Shown: positions 35,471 to 45,100 of the stretch, piece after piece | Position numbering within the stretch: the first letter of the stretch is position 1 | Layout: each line of letters begins with the position of its first letter | Assembly (NCBI GenBank): GCA_040756055.1 | Contig: JBFLZR010000002.1 | Span: forward strand, 460,411-524,410 | Origin: Candidatus Zixiibacteriota bacterium | Lineage (GTDB): Bacteria > Zixibacteria > MSB-5A5 > GN15 > FEB-12 | DNA: 64,000 bases | Reading direction: 5' to 3' | Program-made: the position numbers and the translations under genes | Notes under the pieces: model-generated | Database searches by the model: none | The model's input: only the letters and a program-made list of their open reading frames with translations | What the model was told of the DNA's origin: nothing

Positions 35471-37267
35471 TTAGTTTCCTTCGGCGGCTTTCAATTCGGC
35501 CAGTTTCTTGTTGGCGACGCCGAGCAGTTTCTCCGTCATTTCCTTTTCTTTCGGGTCTTCGATTTTGTCGAGCTGCATCGAAACCATAGCTATCATCTGC
35601 TGAAGTTTGGTAGCATCAGTCATGGAATTGATCATGGTAACCTTCTGGTTAAACTGATCATCCTCACCAGCCTCCTGCATCTCCTGACCGCCGGCTGTCT
35701 CTTTGCTGTTTATTATCAGGACGTTTCGCTGGTCGTCGGCGAAATACTTGTTGGCGACGCGCATGATGTCATCGGCTGTCACCAGTTCCATTTTCTTGAG
35801 CCCGTTGTTGGCTTCGGTCCAGTCGCCATAGGCGGCGTTCTGACCAAGATAGAACAGAATGCCTATTCCGGACATGATATCCATGAATCGGATTTTCTGT
35901 ACCATCAGTTGGTTTTTGACTTTCTGGAGTTCTTCTTCGGCAACCGGGTTGGTTTTCAGGTCTTCAATCATCTCATACATGGCCTCTTCGAGTTGTTCGG
36001 CCCTGACGCCCGATACCGCCTCGGCTGACATCTGGAAAGCTCCCGCGTATTTTCTGGAGTCCTGATTGGCGCCGACCGCGAGATCATCACCCGGCATCAT
36101 GCGGCCACCGCCGCCACCGGAGCTTTTAGCGATACCTTTTTCATCGACGAGCTTTTTGTAAAGACGTCCCGTTTTGCCGCTCATGATTCCGGCCAGAACC
36201 TCAAGCGGGTAGCTGTCGGGATGTTTCCACGCCACGGTGTGATACCAGATCTCGGCTTTGGGACTGGACTCCGCTTCGGCAAGCAACCGCTTTTCCCCGT
36301 ATTGTTTCTCTTCAAGAGTGGTAACATCAGGCGGATCCACTTTGCCGCGCGGGATACGCTCGAAATACTCCTTTACCATCTTGATCATCTTGTCCGGCTC
36401 GAGATCGCCGACCAGGATCATGACCAGATTATTCGGGGCGTAGTAGGTTTCAAAGTATTGATCGGCCTGAGCGCGGGTGATACTACCCAGATCAGACGGC
36501 CAGCCTATTACGTCCCAGTGGTACGACGATGATTTCCAGAACATGGAAAGAAAATCTTCTTCGATGAGTCCGGTCGGGGTTGACTCGACCCCGAGGCGTC
36601 GTTCTTCGCGGACAACATCGCGCTCCGAGTAGAATTCTCTGAAGACGGGGTTATTGAAACGGTCCGATTCGAGCCACATATAGAGTTCGATTTTGTTTTT
36701 CGGCAAGCGAACAAGATATCCGGTCATATCTTCGCTGGTGAAGGCGTTGAGAAAGAAGCCGCCGTTTTTGGAGTAGAGTTCATCGAGCTGGTCTTTGATG
36801 ATGAGTTGTCTTTGTTCGAGGATGAGGCTGTCGAAGACCTTTTCGATTTCGCGGTAGCGGGGAGTCTTGGAAACGGGGTCGTAGAGGTCGTCGATCTCGC
36901 CCCGCCGCAGTTGTTCGCGCATGATTCGTTCTTCGGTTCTCATCAGAGCGCGCAGGGAATCAAGCTGCGCCATTATTTCACGGTCGCGAACGATGTCTTT
37001 GGTTCCTATTGTTTCCGTGCCTTTGAACATCATGTGTTCGAACAGGTGGGATATACCGGTGATACCGGTAATTTCGTTGGCCGAGCCGACCTTGGCGAAT
37101 ATGGAGGCCATTATCGTTGGTGATTCGTGGCGCTCGACCATAAGGACCTGCATGCCGTTATCGAGCCGGTATTCTTTGGCGTCGATATTCTGGGCGGTCG
37201 CCGTGGAGATACTGAAAACCAGCATCAGCACGGTAATCAGGACCGCAGATACAAAGCATTTTCGCAT
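35471..37267 (-). CDS. exported active M16 zinc peptidase
   Basis: A 598-residue periplasmic peptidase. ATG 37267 follows CAGGAGAGG; signal peptide about residues 1-25. The inverted zinc motif HLFEH is at about residues 74-78. The third ligand Glu lies in ERDVVREERRLG (about 221-222). The spacing between them is longer than in most M16B enzymes because of an inserted, highly charged helical stretch (about 95-165, LRALMRTEERIMREQLRRGE and following). Second-half blocks GAFQMSAEAVSG and ELQKVKNQLMVQKIRF are typical. It probably degrades short peptides together with the inactive partner downstream. Confidence 0.9.
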   Translation of the reverse strand: MRKCFVSAVLITVLMLVFSISTATAQNIDAKEYRLDNGMQVLMVERHESPTIMASIFAKVGSANEITGITGISHLFEHMMFKGTETIGTKDIVRDREIMAQLDSLRALMRTEERIMREQLRRGEIDDLYDPVSKTPRYREIEKVFDSLILEQRQLIIKDQLDELYSKNGGFFLNAFTSEDMTGYLVRLPKNKIELYMWLESDRFNNPVFREFYSERDVVREERRLGVESTPTGLIEEDFLSMFWKSSSYHWDVIGWPSDLGSITRAQADQYFETYYAPNNLVMILVGDLEPDKMIKMVKEYFERIPRGKVDPPDVTTLEEKQYGEKRLLAEAESSPKAEIWYHTVAWKHPDSYPLEVLAGIMSGKTGRLYKKLVDEKGIAKSSGGGGGRMMPGDDLAVGANQDSRKYAGAFQMSAEAVSGVRAEQLEEAMYEMIEDLKTNPVAEEELQKVKNQLMVQKIRFMDIMSGIGILFYLGQNAAYGDWTEANNGLKKMELVTADDIMRVANKYFADDQRNVLIINSKETAGGQEMQEAGEDDQFNQKVTMINSMTDATKLQQMIAMVSMQLDKIEDPKEKEMTEKLLGVANKKLAELKAAEGN

Positions 37268-37333
37268 GAACCTCTCCTGGGTGATTATGTATTTTGTTTG
37301 CTGCTAACACTTTCTCGAATAAAGTGATTTGGC

Positions 37334-37362
37334 ATTATAAGAGAAATCGCACAGGAAATCAA
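37334..37362 (-). promoter_or_regulatory. promoter of the M16 peptidase pair
   Basis: On the minus strand TTGATT (37357-37362), a 17-base spacer and a perfect TATAAT (37334-37339). It lies 67 bases before the ATG of the active peptidase gene. Confidence 0.65.
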
Positions 37363-37507
37363 GAGCAGGTTAATCCAGTGCCGTTTATCGACTTCACAAG
37401 ACTGTCGCATACTTCATTGACCGGCGAAACAGAACAAAAACAGGGTCGTAGACAATACCACAGGCTGGTTCGTCATTGAGTTAAAGGAGCTATTTGAGGA
37501 GGTGTGT

Positions 37508-37888
37508 GTGGAAGGTGACAGACGCACCGAGAGAAGGATATTACTTATCTGCGTGATGTTGTTCGCGGTCGGCGCGGTCGGGTGGGTTGGCTTTCGTGGT
37601 CAAATGGCCGGTTACATCTTTGCGCACGTAGGTGCGGTTGGTGTTGTGGGGCTTCTGGGGGTGGCAATGGGATTCATTGCGAAAAAGAAGGGGCGCGATT
37701 TCATCACAGCGTTTCTGCTCGGTTGGTTGGTTCCGATAGTTCTTGGAGTGGCCGCCGTGTTCGCGGTGTGTCTGGTCGGTGGACCGGGCACGCCAATTTA
37801 TTGTGGCGGATCAGTGAGCCTGGCGGTGTCAGTTTTGATGATCGTTGTTTACTCGCTTCTTCGCAGGAAGACCGGCCAGCCGGCGTAA
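37508..37888 (+). CDS. small membrane protein of unknown function
   Basis: A 126-residue protein. The start is GTG 37508, five bases after GAGGAGG; an earlier GTG at 37502 lies inside the ribosome site. Four hydrophobic stretches are visible (ILLICVMLFAVGAVGWVGF, YIFAHVGAVGVVGLLGVAMG, FITAFLLGWLVPIVLGVAAV, SVSLAVSVLMIVVYSLL), with a KKKGRD loop after the second. I do not recognise a family. It stands alone. Confidence 0.6.
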   Translation: MEGDRRTERRILLICVMLFAVGAVGWVGFRGQMAGYIFAHVGAVGVVGLLGVAMGFIAKKKGRDFITAFLLGWLVPIVLGVAAVFAVCLVGGPGTPIYCGGSVSLAVSVLMIVVYSLLRRKTGQPA

Positions 37889-38166
37889 GGGTTATTGATA
37901 ACGGGCCGGGGTGTTCAGAATTCATACAAAATGGCTGCCGGAGTCTATTATTCTTTCCGAGGGCTTGATTATTTCCTTGTTCGAGCTTATCTTTCAGGTA
38001 GTCATCGGAGGGACATCACTGCCAAAGCTCCTCGCATTTGATTTCATGGATTTTGCCACTCCTCAGGGATGAGAAGGCTGATTGATGGTCTGTATTCGGC
38101 AGGTGGATGCCGTACAAGTTCTGAGAGGCGTCGCCGGTGAGATGAATATGACAGAGGTATGAAGAC

Positions 38167-38670
38167 GTGAACTCGCGAAAGTACATTGGCAGATGTTTGG
38201 AATCTTCGCGAAGATTCATGGTGAGGTATGTTTTACGGTCAGTGTTTTTTCTGATGCTGCTATCATTTGCCTGGCAGGGCTGCGCCACCAATTATCATGC
38301 CCCCTATCGGTTCATTGGATCATCGTCCGAAGACTCTCGAGAAGGGATTGACCCTGAGTTGCATGCGGGCGTGCAGTCACCTGCTGAGGATTCTGTTGAA
38401 GTGTCCGGGCCGGCGGTTCTCTCGTCCGCCGAGCAGACTCCGCTGGCGTCTTATCCTTCGGAGAGTCAAGGCCAGCCGGATGAAGAATTATCCACTCGGT
38501 GTGCTCTCAGCCGTGCGCTCGAGGGAAAGATCGAGGCCGGTTTGGCGCTGGCTATCTTCTTGTTGGTCCCCAATCGCTATTTCAAAGCGGTCGCAATGGC
38601 GGCGGCTCCGTTTATCGAGGATTGGATTCTAAATGGGGTGGACTGGCTCTTTGAGACGCCATCGCCCTGA
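38167..38670 (+). CDS. exported protein of unknown function, possibly a lipoprotein
   Basis: A 167-residue protein. The N-terminal part is basic, then VRYVLRSVFFLMLLSFAWQG with a following Cys, like a lipoprotein signal with an imperfect lipobox. A polar, low-complexity middle (about 45-105, rich in Ser, Glu, Pro) leads to a hydrophobic region IEAGLALAIFLLVPNRYFKA near the end and a short WILNGVDWLFETPSP tail. GTG 38167 and ATG 38218 are both possible starts. I recognise no family. It precedes the metal-efflux cluster by 170 bases. Confidence 0.5.
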   Translation: MNSRKYIGRCLESSRRFMVRYVLRSVFFLMLLSFAWQGCATNYHAPYRFIGSSSEDSREGIDPELHAGVQSPAEDSVEVSGPAVLSSAEQTPLASYPSESQGQPDEELSTRCALSRALEGKIEAGLALAIFLLVPNRYFKAVAMAAAPFIEDWILNGVDWLFETPSP

Positions 38671-38842
38671 GTTTTGTATTCTCACCAATTTCAGAGACCA
38701 TAAGAAGCTGGCGGGGAAGGTTATGCTATTGTCGTCCAGTTGGTTGGAGCTGCAGCCGTTTTTCCGGGAAGCCTCGCCGATTTTTCGGCACCATTTTGGT
38801 TGTCATCTGTTGTATAAATCACGTAACACTTTTTGAGATCTT

Positions 38843-39244
38843 ATGAGACTACTTGAAGGCAGCATGACAATTCTGGCCGGACTGATACTGGCTCTCAGCC
38901 CGATTCTCCAGATACAGACAGCCTCAGCATCAATTCCGGCAGTGTCCGGCAAGGCTTGCGATACATCGGCCTGCTGTTGTTGCTCGATGGAATCTCCCGG
39001 TGTGGACGATCGGCCAGTTGAAAGCGGTTGCCAGTGCAGCATTTCGGATTCGCAAGAACCGTTTGATGTCGATACTAATGCCAAGGATAGCCGTGTCAGT
39101 CGTGACGTTCAGTATAGATACGAATCCTTGTTGCTTGATCGGTTTGTCCCCCTCTACAGACCGGGTGTTGTTTACTCGGCAGTTACATATGACGCCGGCA
39201 AGTCTCCGCCGGCTTACATCCTTGCCTGTTCATTTCTGATTTAG
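38843..39244 (+). CDS. cysteine-rich exported protein next to the metal efflux genes
   Basis: A 133-residue protein with a signal peptide (MTILAGLILALSPILQIQTA, about residues 8-27). The mature N-terminal part has a dense cysteine cluster: CDTSACCCCS (Cys 39, 44-47) and CQCS (Cys 63, 65), then a charged middle and one more Cys near the end. The position just upstream of the Cu/Ag efflux operon and the cysteine content suggest periplasmic metal binding or sensing. That is inference; I know no family. The ribosome site is weak. Confidence 0.55.
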   Translation: MRLLEGSMTILAGLILALSPILQIQTASASIPAVSGKACDTSACCCCSMESPGVDDRPVESGCQCSISDSQEPFDVDTNAKDSRVSRDVQYRYESLLLDRFVPLYRPGVVYSAVTYDAGKSPPAYILACSFLI

Positions 39245-39337
39245 TCATCAGCATAGGCACCGGCCTGCAACTGCAGAGTTGAAGTGCGTCTTTTCGTTTT
39301 TCACTGATAAGCAACATTAACGAAGGAGTAATTTATC

Positions 39338-40594
39338 ATGACCAGACCGTGGATAGCGGCGCTGGTGCTGCTGATGTTTGTAATAACAGGCGGTTCGGCG
39401 AGGGGCAATCAGGCAGTTCTCGATTCATTGATAGCGGAGGCACTGGCCAATAATCCATCTTTGAAGGCGGCGGCTTTCGAAGCCAATGGATCGAGGTTCA
39501 GCGCGAACGCGGCCGGGACGCTACCGGACCCCGAGTTTTCGATCGGCCTGATGAATCTTCCCCGTACTTCGCTGGCCCTCGATGAAGTGCCGATGTCGGG
39601 TGTTTCGCTCGGGTTTTCACAAATGGTGCCCTGGCCGGGCAAGCTGAAGGCCGCGTCCCGAATTGCCCGGATCGACCAGCAGCGCGACGAGGTATCGATA
39701 GCGGCTGTGCGCAACCGGGTGATTCGCGAAGTGACCGATGCCTACTACGATTATTCGTACTGGAAACTCGGCGAAGGTTTAATTGACGACAATCTTGAAC
39801 TGACAAAAGCGACCGTCGCCGTAACCGAGGAGCGCTACGCCAACGGTGACGCCACGGCTCATGATGTTCTAATGGCGCAGACGACCGCTTCGCGCCTCGA
39901 AATACGTCTTCTGACCGCCCGTCAGATGCAGCAGTCGGCAATACTTGAATTATGCCGCGTTGTTGGGGATTCCTCGGACGCGGAGGATCTTTCTCCCTAT
40001 TTACCGGTGCCGGCAGTCGTTTTCGATGATACATCGACAATATCAAGCAATCCGTACCTTCTGGACGCTGATCTTGCCACAGACCGGGCGAGAGTGAAGC
40101 GCAGTTTGTCGCGCTCGCAGTATTGGCCCGACATTATGCTGGGTGTGGATTATCTCGCGCGCAAGGCAGTGCCAGGAGATATGTCGCCCGGTACGGACTG
40201 GGTTTCGGTGCATGTCGGCCTCAGCGTACCGTTGTGGTTTTTCAGCAAGCAGAAAAACAACGTGCGGGCATCGGAGCAAATGATACTCTCATCGCAACAG
40301 CAGCAAAGGGCGGTGTCCGACAGGCTCCGTGAGCAGGTCGAAGACGGCCGGTTGAATGTGAGGGTTTTGATGGAAAGCTTGCAGAAGTATGACAATGCCA
40401 TTGTGCCTCAGGCAAAGGCCGGCTACGATGCCGCGGAAATTGCCTATGAGGTAGGAAAAATAGATTTCAACGCCCTCTTAGCGGCGCAGGTGCAGCTTCT
40501 CGATGTTCAACTGGAACGTCTGGATCTGGTTCGGCGGATCAACCGGGCCAAAGCGATGCTGAGTGAGTTGTACGGGAACGAAAGTGAAAGGTAA
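39338..40594 (+). CDS. cusC: TolC-family outer-membrane efflux protein (CusC-like)
   Basis: A 418-residue outer-membrane channel of the TolC family. A signal peptide (RPWIAALVLLMFVITGGSAR) follows ATG 39338, which has AGGAG ten bases upstream. The duplicated OEP repeats are visible: NPSLKAAAFEANGSRFSANAA then LPDPEFSIGLMNLP, and the second half RSQYWPDIMLGVDYLARK-like strand with long helices after it. It lacks a lipobox, unlike E. coli CusC. First gene of the metal pump operon; its stop lies five bases before the adaptor start. It provides the outlet for the CusBA pair. Confidence 0.88.
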   Translation: MTRPWIAALVLLMFVITGGSARGNQAVLDSLIAEALANNPSLKAAAFEANGSRFSANAAGTLPDPEFSIGLMNLPRTSLALDEVPMSGVSLGFSQMVPWPGKLKAASRIARIDQQRDEVSIAAVRNRVIREVTDAYYDYSYWKLGEGLIDDNLELTKATVAVTEERYANGDATAHDVLMAQTTASRLEIRLLTARQMQQSAILELCRVVGDSSDAEDLSPYLPVPAVVFDDTSTISSNPYLLDADLATDRARVKRSLSRSQYWPDIMLGVDYLARKAVPGDMSPGTDWVSVHVGLSVPLWFFSKQKNNVRASEQMILSSQQQQRAVSDRLREQVEDGRLNVRVLMESLQKYDNAIVPQAKAGYDAAEIAYEVGKIDFNALLAAQVQLLDVQLERLDLVRRINRAKAMLSELYGNESER

Positions 40595-40598
40595 TACC

Positions 40599-42146
40599 AT
40601 GAAAACGATAATATTAGCAGTAGCGTGCTTGGTAATTGGTTTCGCCGCGGCATATTTCTGGCGAGAAGGAAGTCGTCCGGTTGAGGCGGCGGTCAACGAT
40701 AGTGAATCAGTGCTTTACACTTGCGGGATGCACCCGGAGGTGATATCGACCGAGCCGGGTACGTGCCCTATCTGCGGCATGGATCTGGTGGTGAAGAAGG
40801 GTGATGCCAAGGCAAGTGGGTTGGTACAAATCGACCCCACGACCCGGCAAAACATGGGTCTAGTTACGACGGAAGCGTCTCTCCAATCGCTGTCGAAGAG
40901 AGTGAGGGCGTTCGGGAAAGTGATGATCGCTGACCCGAACCATTATGATGTCAACCTGAAGGTCGGTGGATGGGTGGAGAAGCTTTTCGTCAATGAGACC
41001 GGTGAACGGGTCTTCAAAGGTCAACCGCTTCTTGAGATTTATTCTCCGCAGCTGGTGACCGCCCAGCGTGAGTACCTGACAGCCCTGGCGAGTTCAAAGT
41101 CGGCTGATAATCTGAAGTCGCTTCTCGAACTATCGGAAAGCCGTCTGAAAAACTGGGATATCACCGAAGACCAGCTTAACGACCTCAGGGAAGCCGGCAA
41201 GGTGAGTCGCACGATGACAATCCGGGCGCCATCGGACGGCTTCGTTATCAAAAAGTTCGTTAACGAAGGTATGGAGGTTGCGCCCGGCGCGACCTTGTAC
41301 GAAATAGCCGATCTATCCACTGTCTGGGTCTCGGCTTATGTCTACGAGCAGGATCTCCCCTATGTGGCTTTGAAGCAGGATGCTGAAGTCACTACTCCGG
41401 GACTTCCAGGGCGGATCTTCGATTCGCGGGTTATCTATGTCTCCCCCTCCCTCAACCCCAAAGGGCAGGTACAGATACGGCTGGAAATGGCCAATCCGCA
41501 CTTTGAGTTGAGACCCGAGATGTACGCCGAAGTGGAGCTGCAGCATCGGTCACGGCATGCCGCTCTGGTTGTACCGCGTTCGGCAGTCATCAATTCAGGG
41601 AAACGTCAGGTTGTTTATGTAGCCTCGACGGATGACACGTTCGAGCCACGGACGGTTACTACCGGTGCCGTTGATGAGAACGACATGATTGAGATCGTCA
41701 GCGGCATAGGGGCCGGGGAAAAAGTGGTAACATCGGGGCAGTTCCTTCTGGACTCCGAATCGCGCCTCAGTGAAGCTGTCGGGCAGATGGGCGGTCACCA
41801 GCACGGTTCTCAGGCGACTGTCGGGGACAATACAGTTGCGATGACATCGGATGACCAGAGCACGATGGACCAATCTATGGAAGGCCATGATCACGCTCAG
41901 CAGACATCGGATCCACACAATATCCATACCTGCCCCATGCCGCAGGATTACGATGTTCTCCATTATGGTCCGGGCAAGTGTCCGAAGTGCGGCATGGCGC
42001 TGGTTCCGGTCAGTGAAACGGATATCGGTGATGTTTGGGTTTGCCCGATGCCCCAGGACAGCGTGGCTCAGAGGGAGCCGGGAGTCTGTCCGGTCTGTGG
42101 CATGAAGCTGATCAAGTATGAACCGGGAGCAAGCCATGATCACTAA
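40599..42146 (+). CDS. cusB: heavy-metal RND adaptor CusB-like with three metal-binding domains
   Basis: A 515-residue periplasmic adaptor anchored by one N-terminal helix (TIILAVACLVIGFAAAYFW). ATG 40599 follows AAAGG. Residues about 40-65 form a heavy-metal-binding domain (YTCGMHPEVISTEPGTCPIC then GMDL). The adaptor core follows, with lipoyl and barrel parts (TIRAPSDGFVIKKFVNEGM). After a His/Met-rich linker (GHQHGSQ; MDQSMEGHDHAQQ) come two more domains of the same type: HTCPMPQDYDVLHYGPGKCP then KCGMALVPV, and WVCPMPQDSVAQREPGVCP then VCGMKLIKY. Tail GASHDH. Three copies, two of them C-terminal, is unusual. It overlaps cusA by 11 bases. Confidence 0.9.
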   Translation: MKTIILAVACLVIGFAAAYFWREGSRPVEAAVNDSESVLYTCGMHPEVISTEPGTCPICGMDLVVKKGDAKASGLVQIDPTTRQNMGLVTTEASLQSLSKRVRAFGKVMIADPNHYDVNLKVGGWVEKLFVNETGERVFKGQPLLEIYSPQLVTAQREYLTALASSKSADNLKSLLELSESRLKNWDITEDQLNDLREAGKVSRTMTIRAPSDGFVIKKFVNEGMEVAPGATLYEIADLSTVWVSAYVYEQDLPYVALKQDAEVTTPGLPGRIFDSRVIYVSPSLNPKGQVQIRLEMANPHFELRPEMYAEVELQHRSRHAALVVPRSAVINSGKRQVVYVASTDDTFEPRTVTTGAVDENDMIEIVSGIGAGEKVVTSGQFLLDSESRLSEAVGQMGGHQHGSQATVGDNTVAMTSDDQSTMDQSMEGHDHAQQTSDPHNIHTCPMPQDYDVLHYGPGKCPKCGMALVPVSETDIGDVWVCPMPQDSVAQREPGVCPVCGMKLIKYEPGASHDH

Positions 42147-45100
42147 GCTGATAGAGTCATCGATTCAGCATCGGTGGCTGGTGCTGGCAGTGGCGGTCGC
42201 CATACTTGCTCTCGGGGCCTGGGCGGCCAATGTGATTACGGTAGATGCCATCCCCGACCTTTCGGATACGCAGGTGATTATTCAGACGGAGTATTCCGGT
42301 CAGCCGCCGCGCGTTGTCGAAGACCAGGTGACCTATCCTTTGTCGACGGCGATGCTATCGGTGCCGGGGGCTACATTCGTACGCGGTTTTTCGCATTTCG
42401 GCATGTCGTACGTTTATGTGATTTTCGAGGATGGTACGGACATCTACTGGGCGCGCAGCCGCGTGCTGGAATATCTCTCGCAGATGGCAGGGCGACTTCC
42501 GGCCGGTGTATTGCCGCAACTCGGTCCGGATGCAACCGGGATAGGCTGGGTGTATCAGTACGCGCTGGTGGACACAACTGACACCCATGATTTGTCGCAG
42601 CTTCGCTCAATTCAGGACTGGTACCTTAAGTACGAGTTGAGTTCGCTCGATGGAGTCGCCGAGGTTGCTTCAGTCGGAGGGTTTGTCAGGCAGTACCAGG
42701 TGGAAGTGGACCCAGCCAAGCTGGAGCACTATGGCATCGCGCTGGGTCACGTGATAAACGCCGTGAAGCGCTCGACAGGCGCTGTCGGAGGTCGGCTGCT
42801 GGAGCTTGGAGAGACCGAGTTTGTTGTCCGTTCCCAGGCCTATATCGGTGACCTCGATGATTTGAGGCAAACGCCGGTTCATATTCCGCCGGACGGTCCG
42901 CCGGTCTTTCTTTCGTCGGTGGCCCAGGTACACATGGGTCCGGAAATCCGACGGGGGGTGGCGGAACTCGATGGTAAGGGCGAGACAGTGGGCGGCATTG
43001 TCGTGATTCGTTACGGCGAGAACGCCCGCGATGTCATTAACCGGGTCAAGGAGCGACTCGAAGACCTCAAGGGTGGGCTGCCGCCGGGGGTTGAAGTCGT
43101 GCCGGTATATGACAGGTCAGCCCTGATCGACAGGGCTACCGGCAATCTCACCGATACGCTGATCAAAGAGATTCTAATAGTGGTGCTGGTGACGCTTCTG
43201 TTTCTGCTCCACGTGCGCTCGACACTAATCGCTGTCGTTACTTTGCCCGCCGGCGTCGGACTGTCTCTTCTGCTGATGCATTGGCTCGGCATCAACGCCA
43301 ACATCATGTCGCTGGGCGGCATAGCGATCGCTATTGGCGTGATGGTGGATGCATCGCTGGTAACGGTGGAAAACGCCCACAAACATCTTGAGCGCTTCGG
43401 CGAGAGCAAACCTCGCGACAAAATTATACTGGATGCGGTGAAAGAGGTCGGCCCGGCGCTATTTTTTTCACTTCTTATTATCACGGTATCCTTTCTGCCC
43501 ATTCTGGCGCTGGAAGGTCAATCGGGAAGGTTGTTCAAACCGCTGGCGTACACGAAAACATTCGCCATGGCGGCATCGGCCCTTATATCGATTACGATAA
43601 TCCCCGCGCTGGTGGCTATATTTCTCAAAGGGAGGATACAGTCCGAGTCGCGTAATAGACTGTCACAGTTCTTTATAAGAATCTACCGGCCGGTCATCAA
43701 CTTCGCGCTCAGAAGGCGATGGTGGGTAATTGGTGTATCGGTCGTGATCCTCGTGGCCACGATATTTCCGATGATGAGGCTCGGATCGGAGTTTATGCCT
43801 GCCCTTTACGAGGGAGACATGTTGTATATGCCCACCACGCTTCCGGGAATATCCATAACCAAGGCGCGGGAACTTCTGCAGCAGACCGACCGCATAATCG
43901 CATCGTTTCCCGAGGTGGAGCGGGTGTTCGGCAAGGTCGGACGGGCAGAGACCGCAACTGATCCGGCGCCGCTTACGATGCTGGAGACAACAATCACGCT
44001 CAGGCCCCTCGATGAATGGCGGCCCGGGATGACGCCGCAGAAGTTGATTGATTCTCTCGATGCGGCTGTTCAGTTCCCCGGCTTGACCAATGCCTGGACG
44101 ATGCCGATCCGCGCCCGCATCGACATGCTGGCGACAGGCATCAAGACTCCCATCGGAATCAAGGTTATGGGGCCGAATCTGGATAGTCTCAACGCCATCG
44201 CCCAACGTATTGAGGCGGTGGTTAAGCCGCTTGCAGGAACACGTTCGGTTTACGCGGAAAGAATCACCGGCGGCAATTATCTCGATATCGATATTGATCG
44301 CTTCAAGACGGCGGCTTACGGCATTAGTATCGAGGATGTCAATCAGACTATCGCGTCGGCGGTCGGTGGCATGAATGTCGCCTATAATATCGAAGGGCGT
44401 GAACGTTACCCTATCAACGTACGGTACCTTCGATCGCTGCGAGACGATCCCGAAGCGATTTCAAGAGTGCTCATCGGAACAAAGGACGGCCGGAATGTGC
44501 CGCTCGGGCAGATCGCACAGCTCAGGTTCTCCAAGGGTGCGGTCATGATCAAGTCGGAAAACGCCCGACCAACCAACTGGATTTTCGTTGATCTCGAGGG
44601 TACCGATGTCGGCTCGTATGTAGAGATGGCACGTACCGAGGTGGCGCAGAAAGTGAGTCTTCCCCAGGGCTACTCGCTGGTCTGGTCAGGACAGTACGAG
44701 AACATTCAGCAGGTTGCCGCAAGACTGAAGGTCATCGTGCCGATGGTACTCTTCGTGATTCTCCTTCTGCTGTACTTGCACTTCAAGAACTTCGCCGACA
44801 CGCTCATTGTCATGCTGTCACTTCCTTTCGCGCTGGTGGGCGGAATCTGGCTGATCTATCTATACGGCTACAATACATCGATCGCCGTCTGGGCTGGTTT
44901 TATCGCGCTTGCGGGACTGGCGGCTGAGACGGGTATTGTGATGCTGGTATATCTGGAAGAAGCGGTCGCGCGTTACCGATCCGAAGGACGATTGAACAGC
45001 TATGTGGATTTGAAGAAGGCGACGATTGAGGGCGCGGTCGAAAGAGTACGGCCCAAGTTAATGACAGTTGGTACGACGCTTCTGGCGCTGATTCCCATCA

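Noticed and set aside
38016-38291. 91-codon minus-strand frame before the possible lipoprotein gene
   Set aside because: It overlaps the start of that gene, has no ribosome site and no recognisable features, though its His content is slightly odd.
38776-38789. short hairpin GCCGA/TCGGC before the cysteine-rich gene
   Set aside because: A five-base-pair stem is too short to call a terminator or operator.
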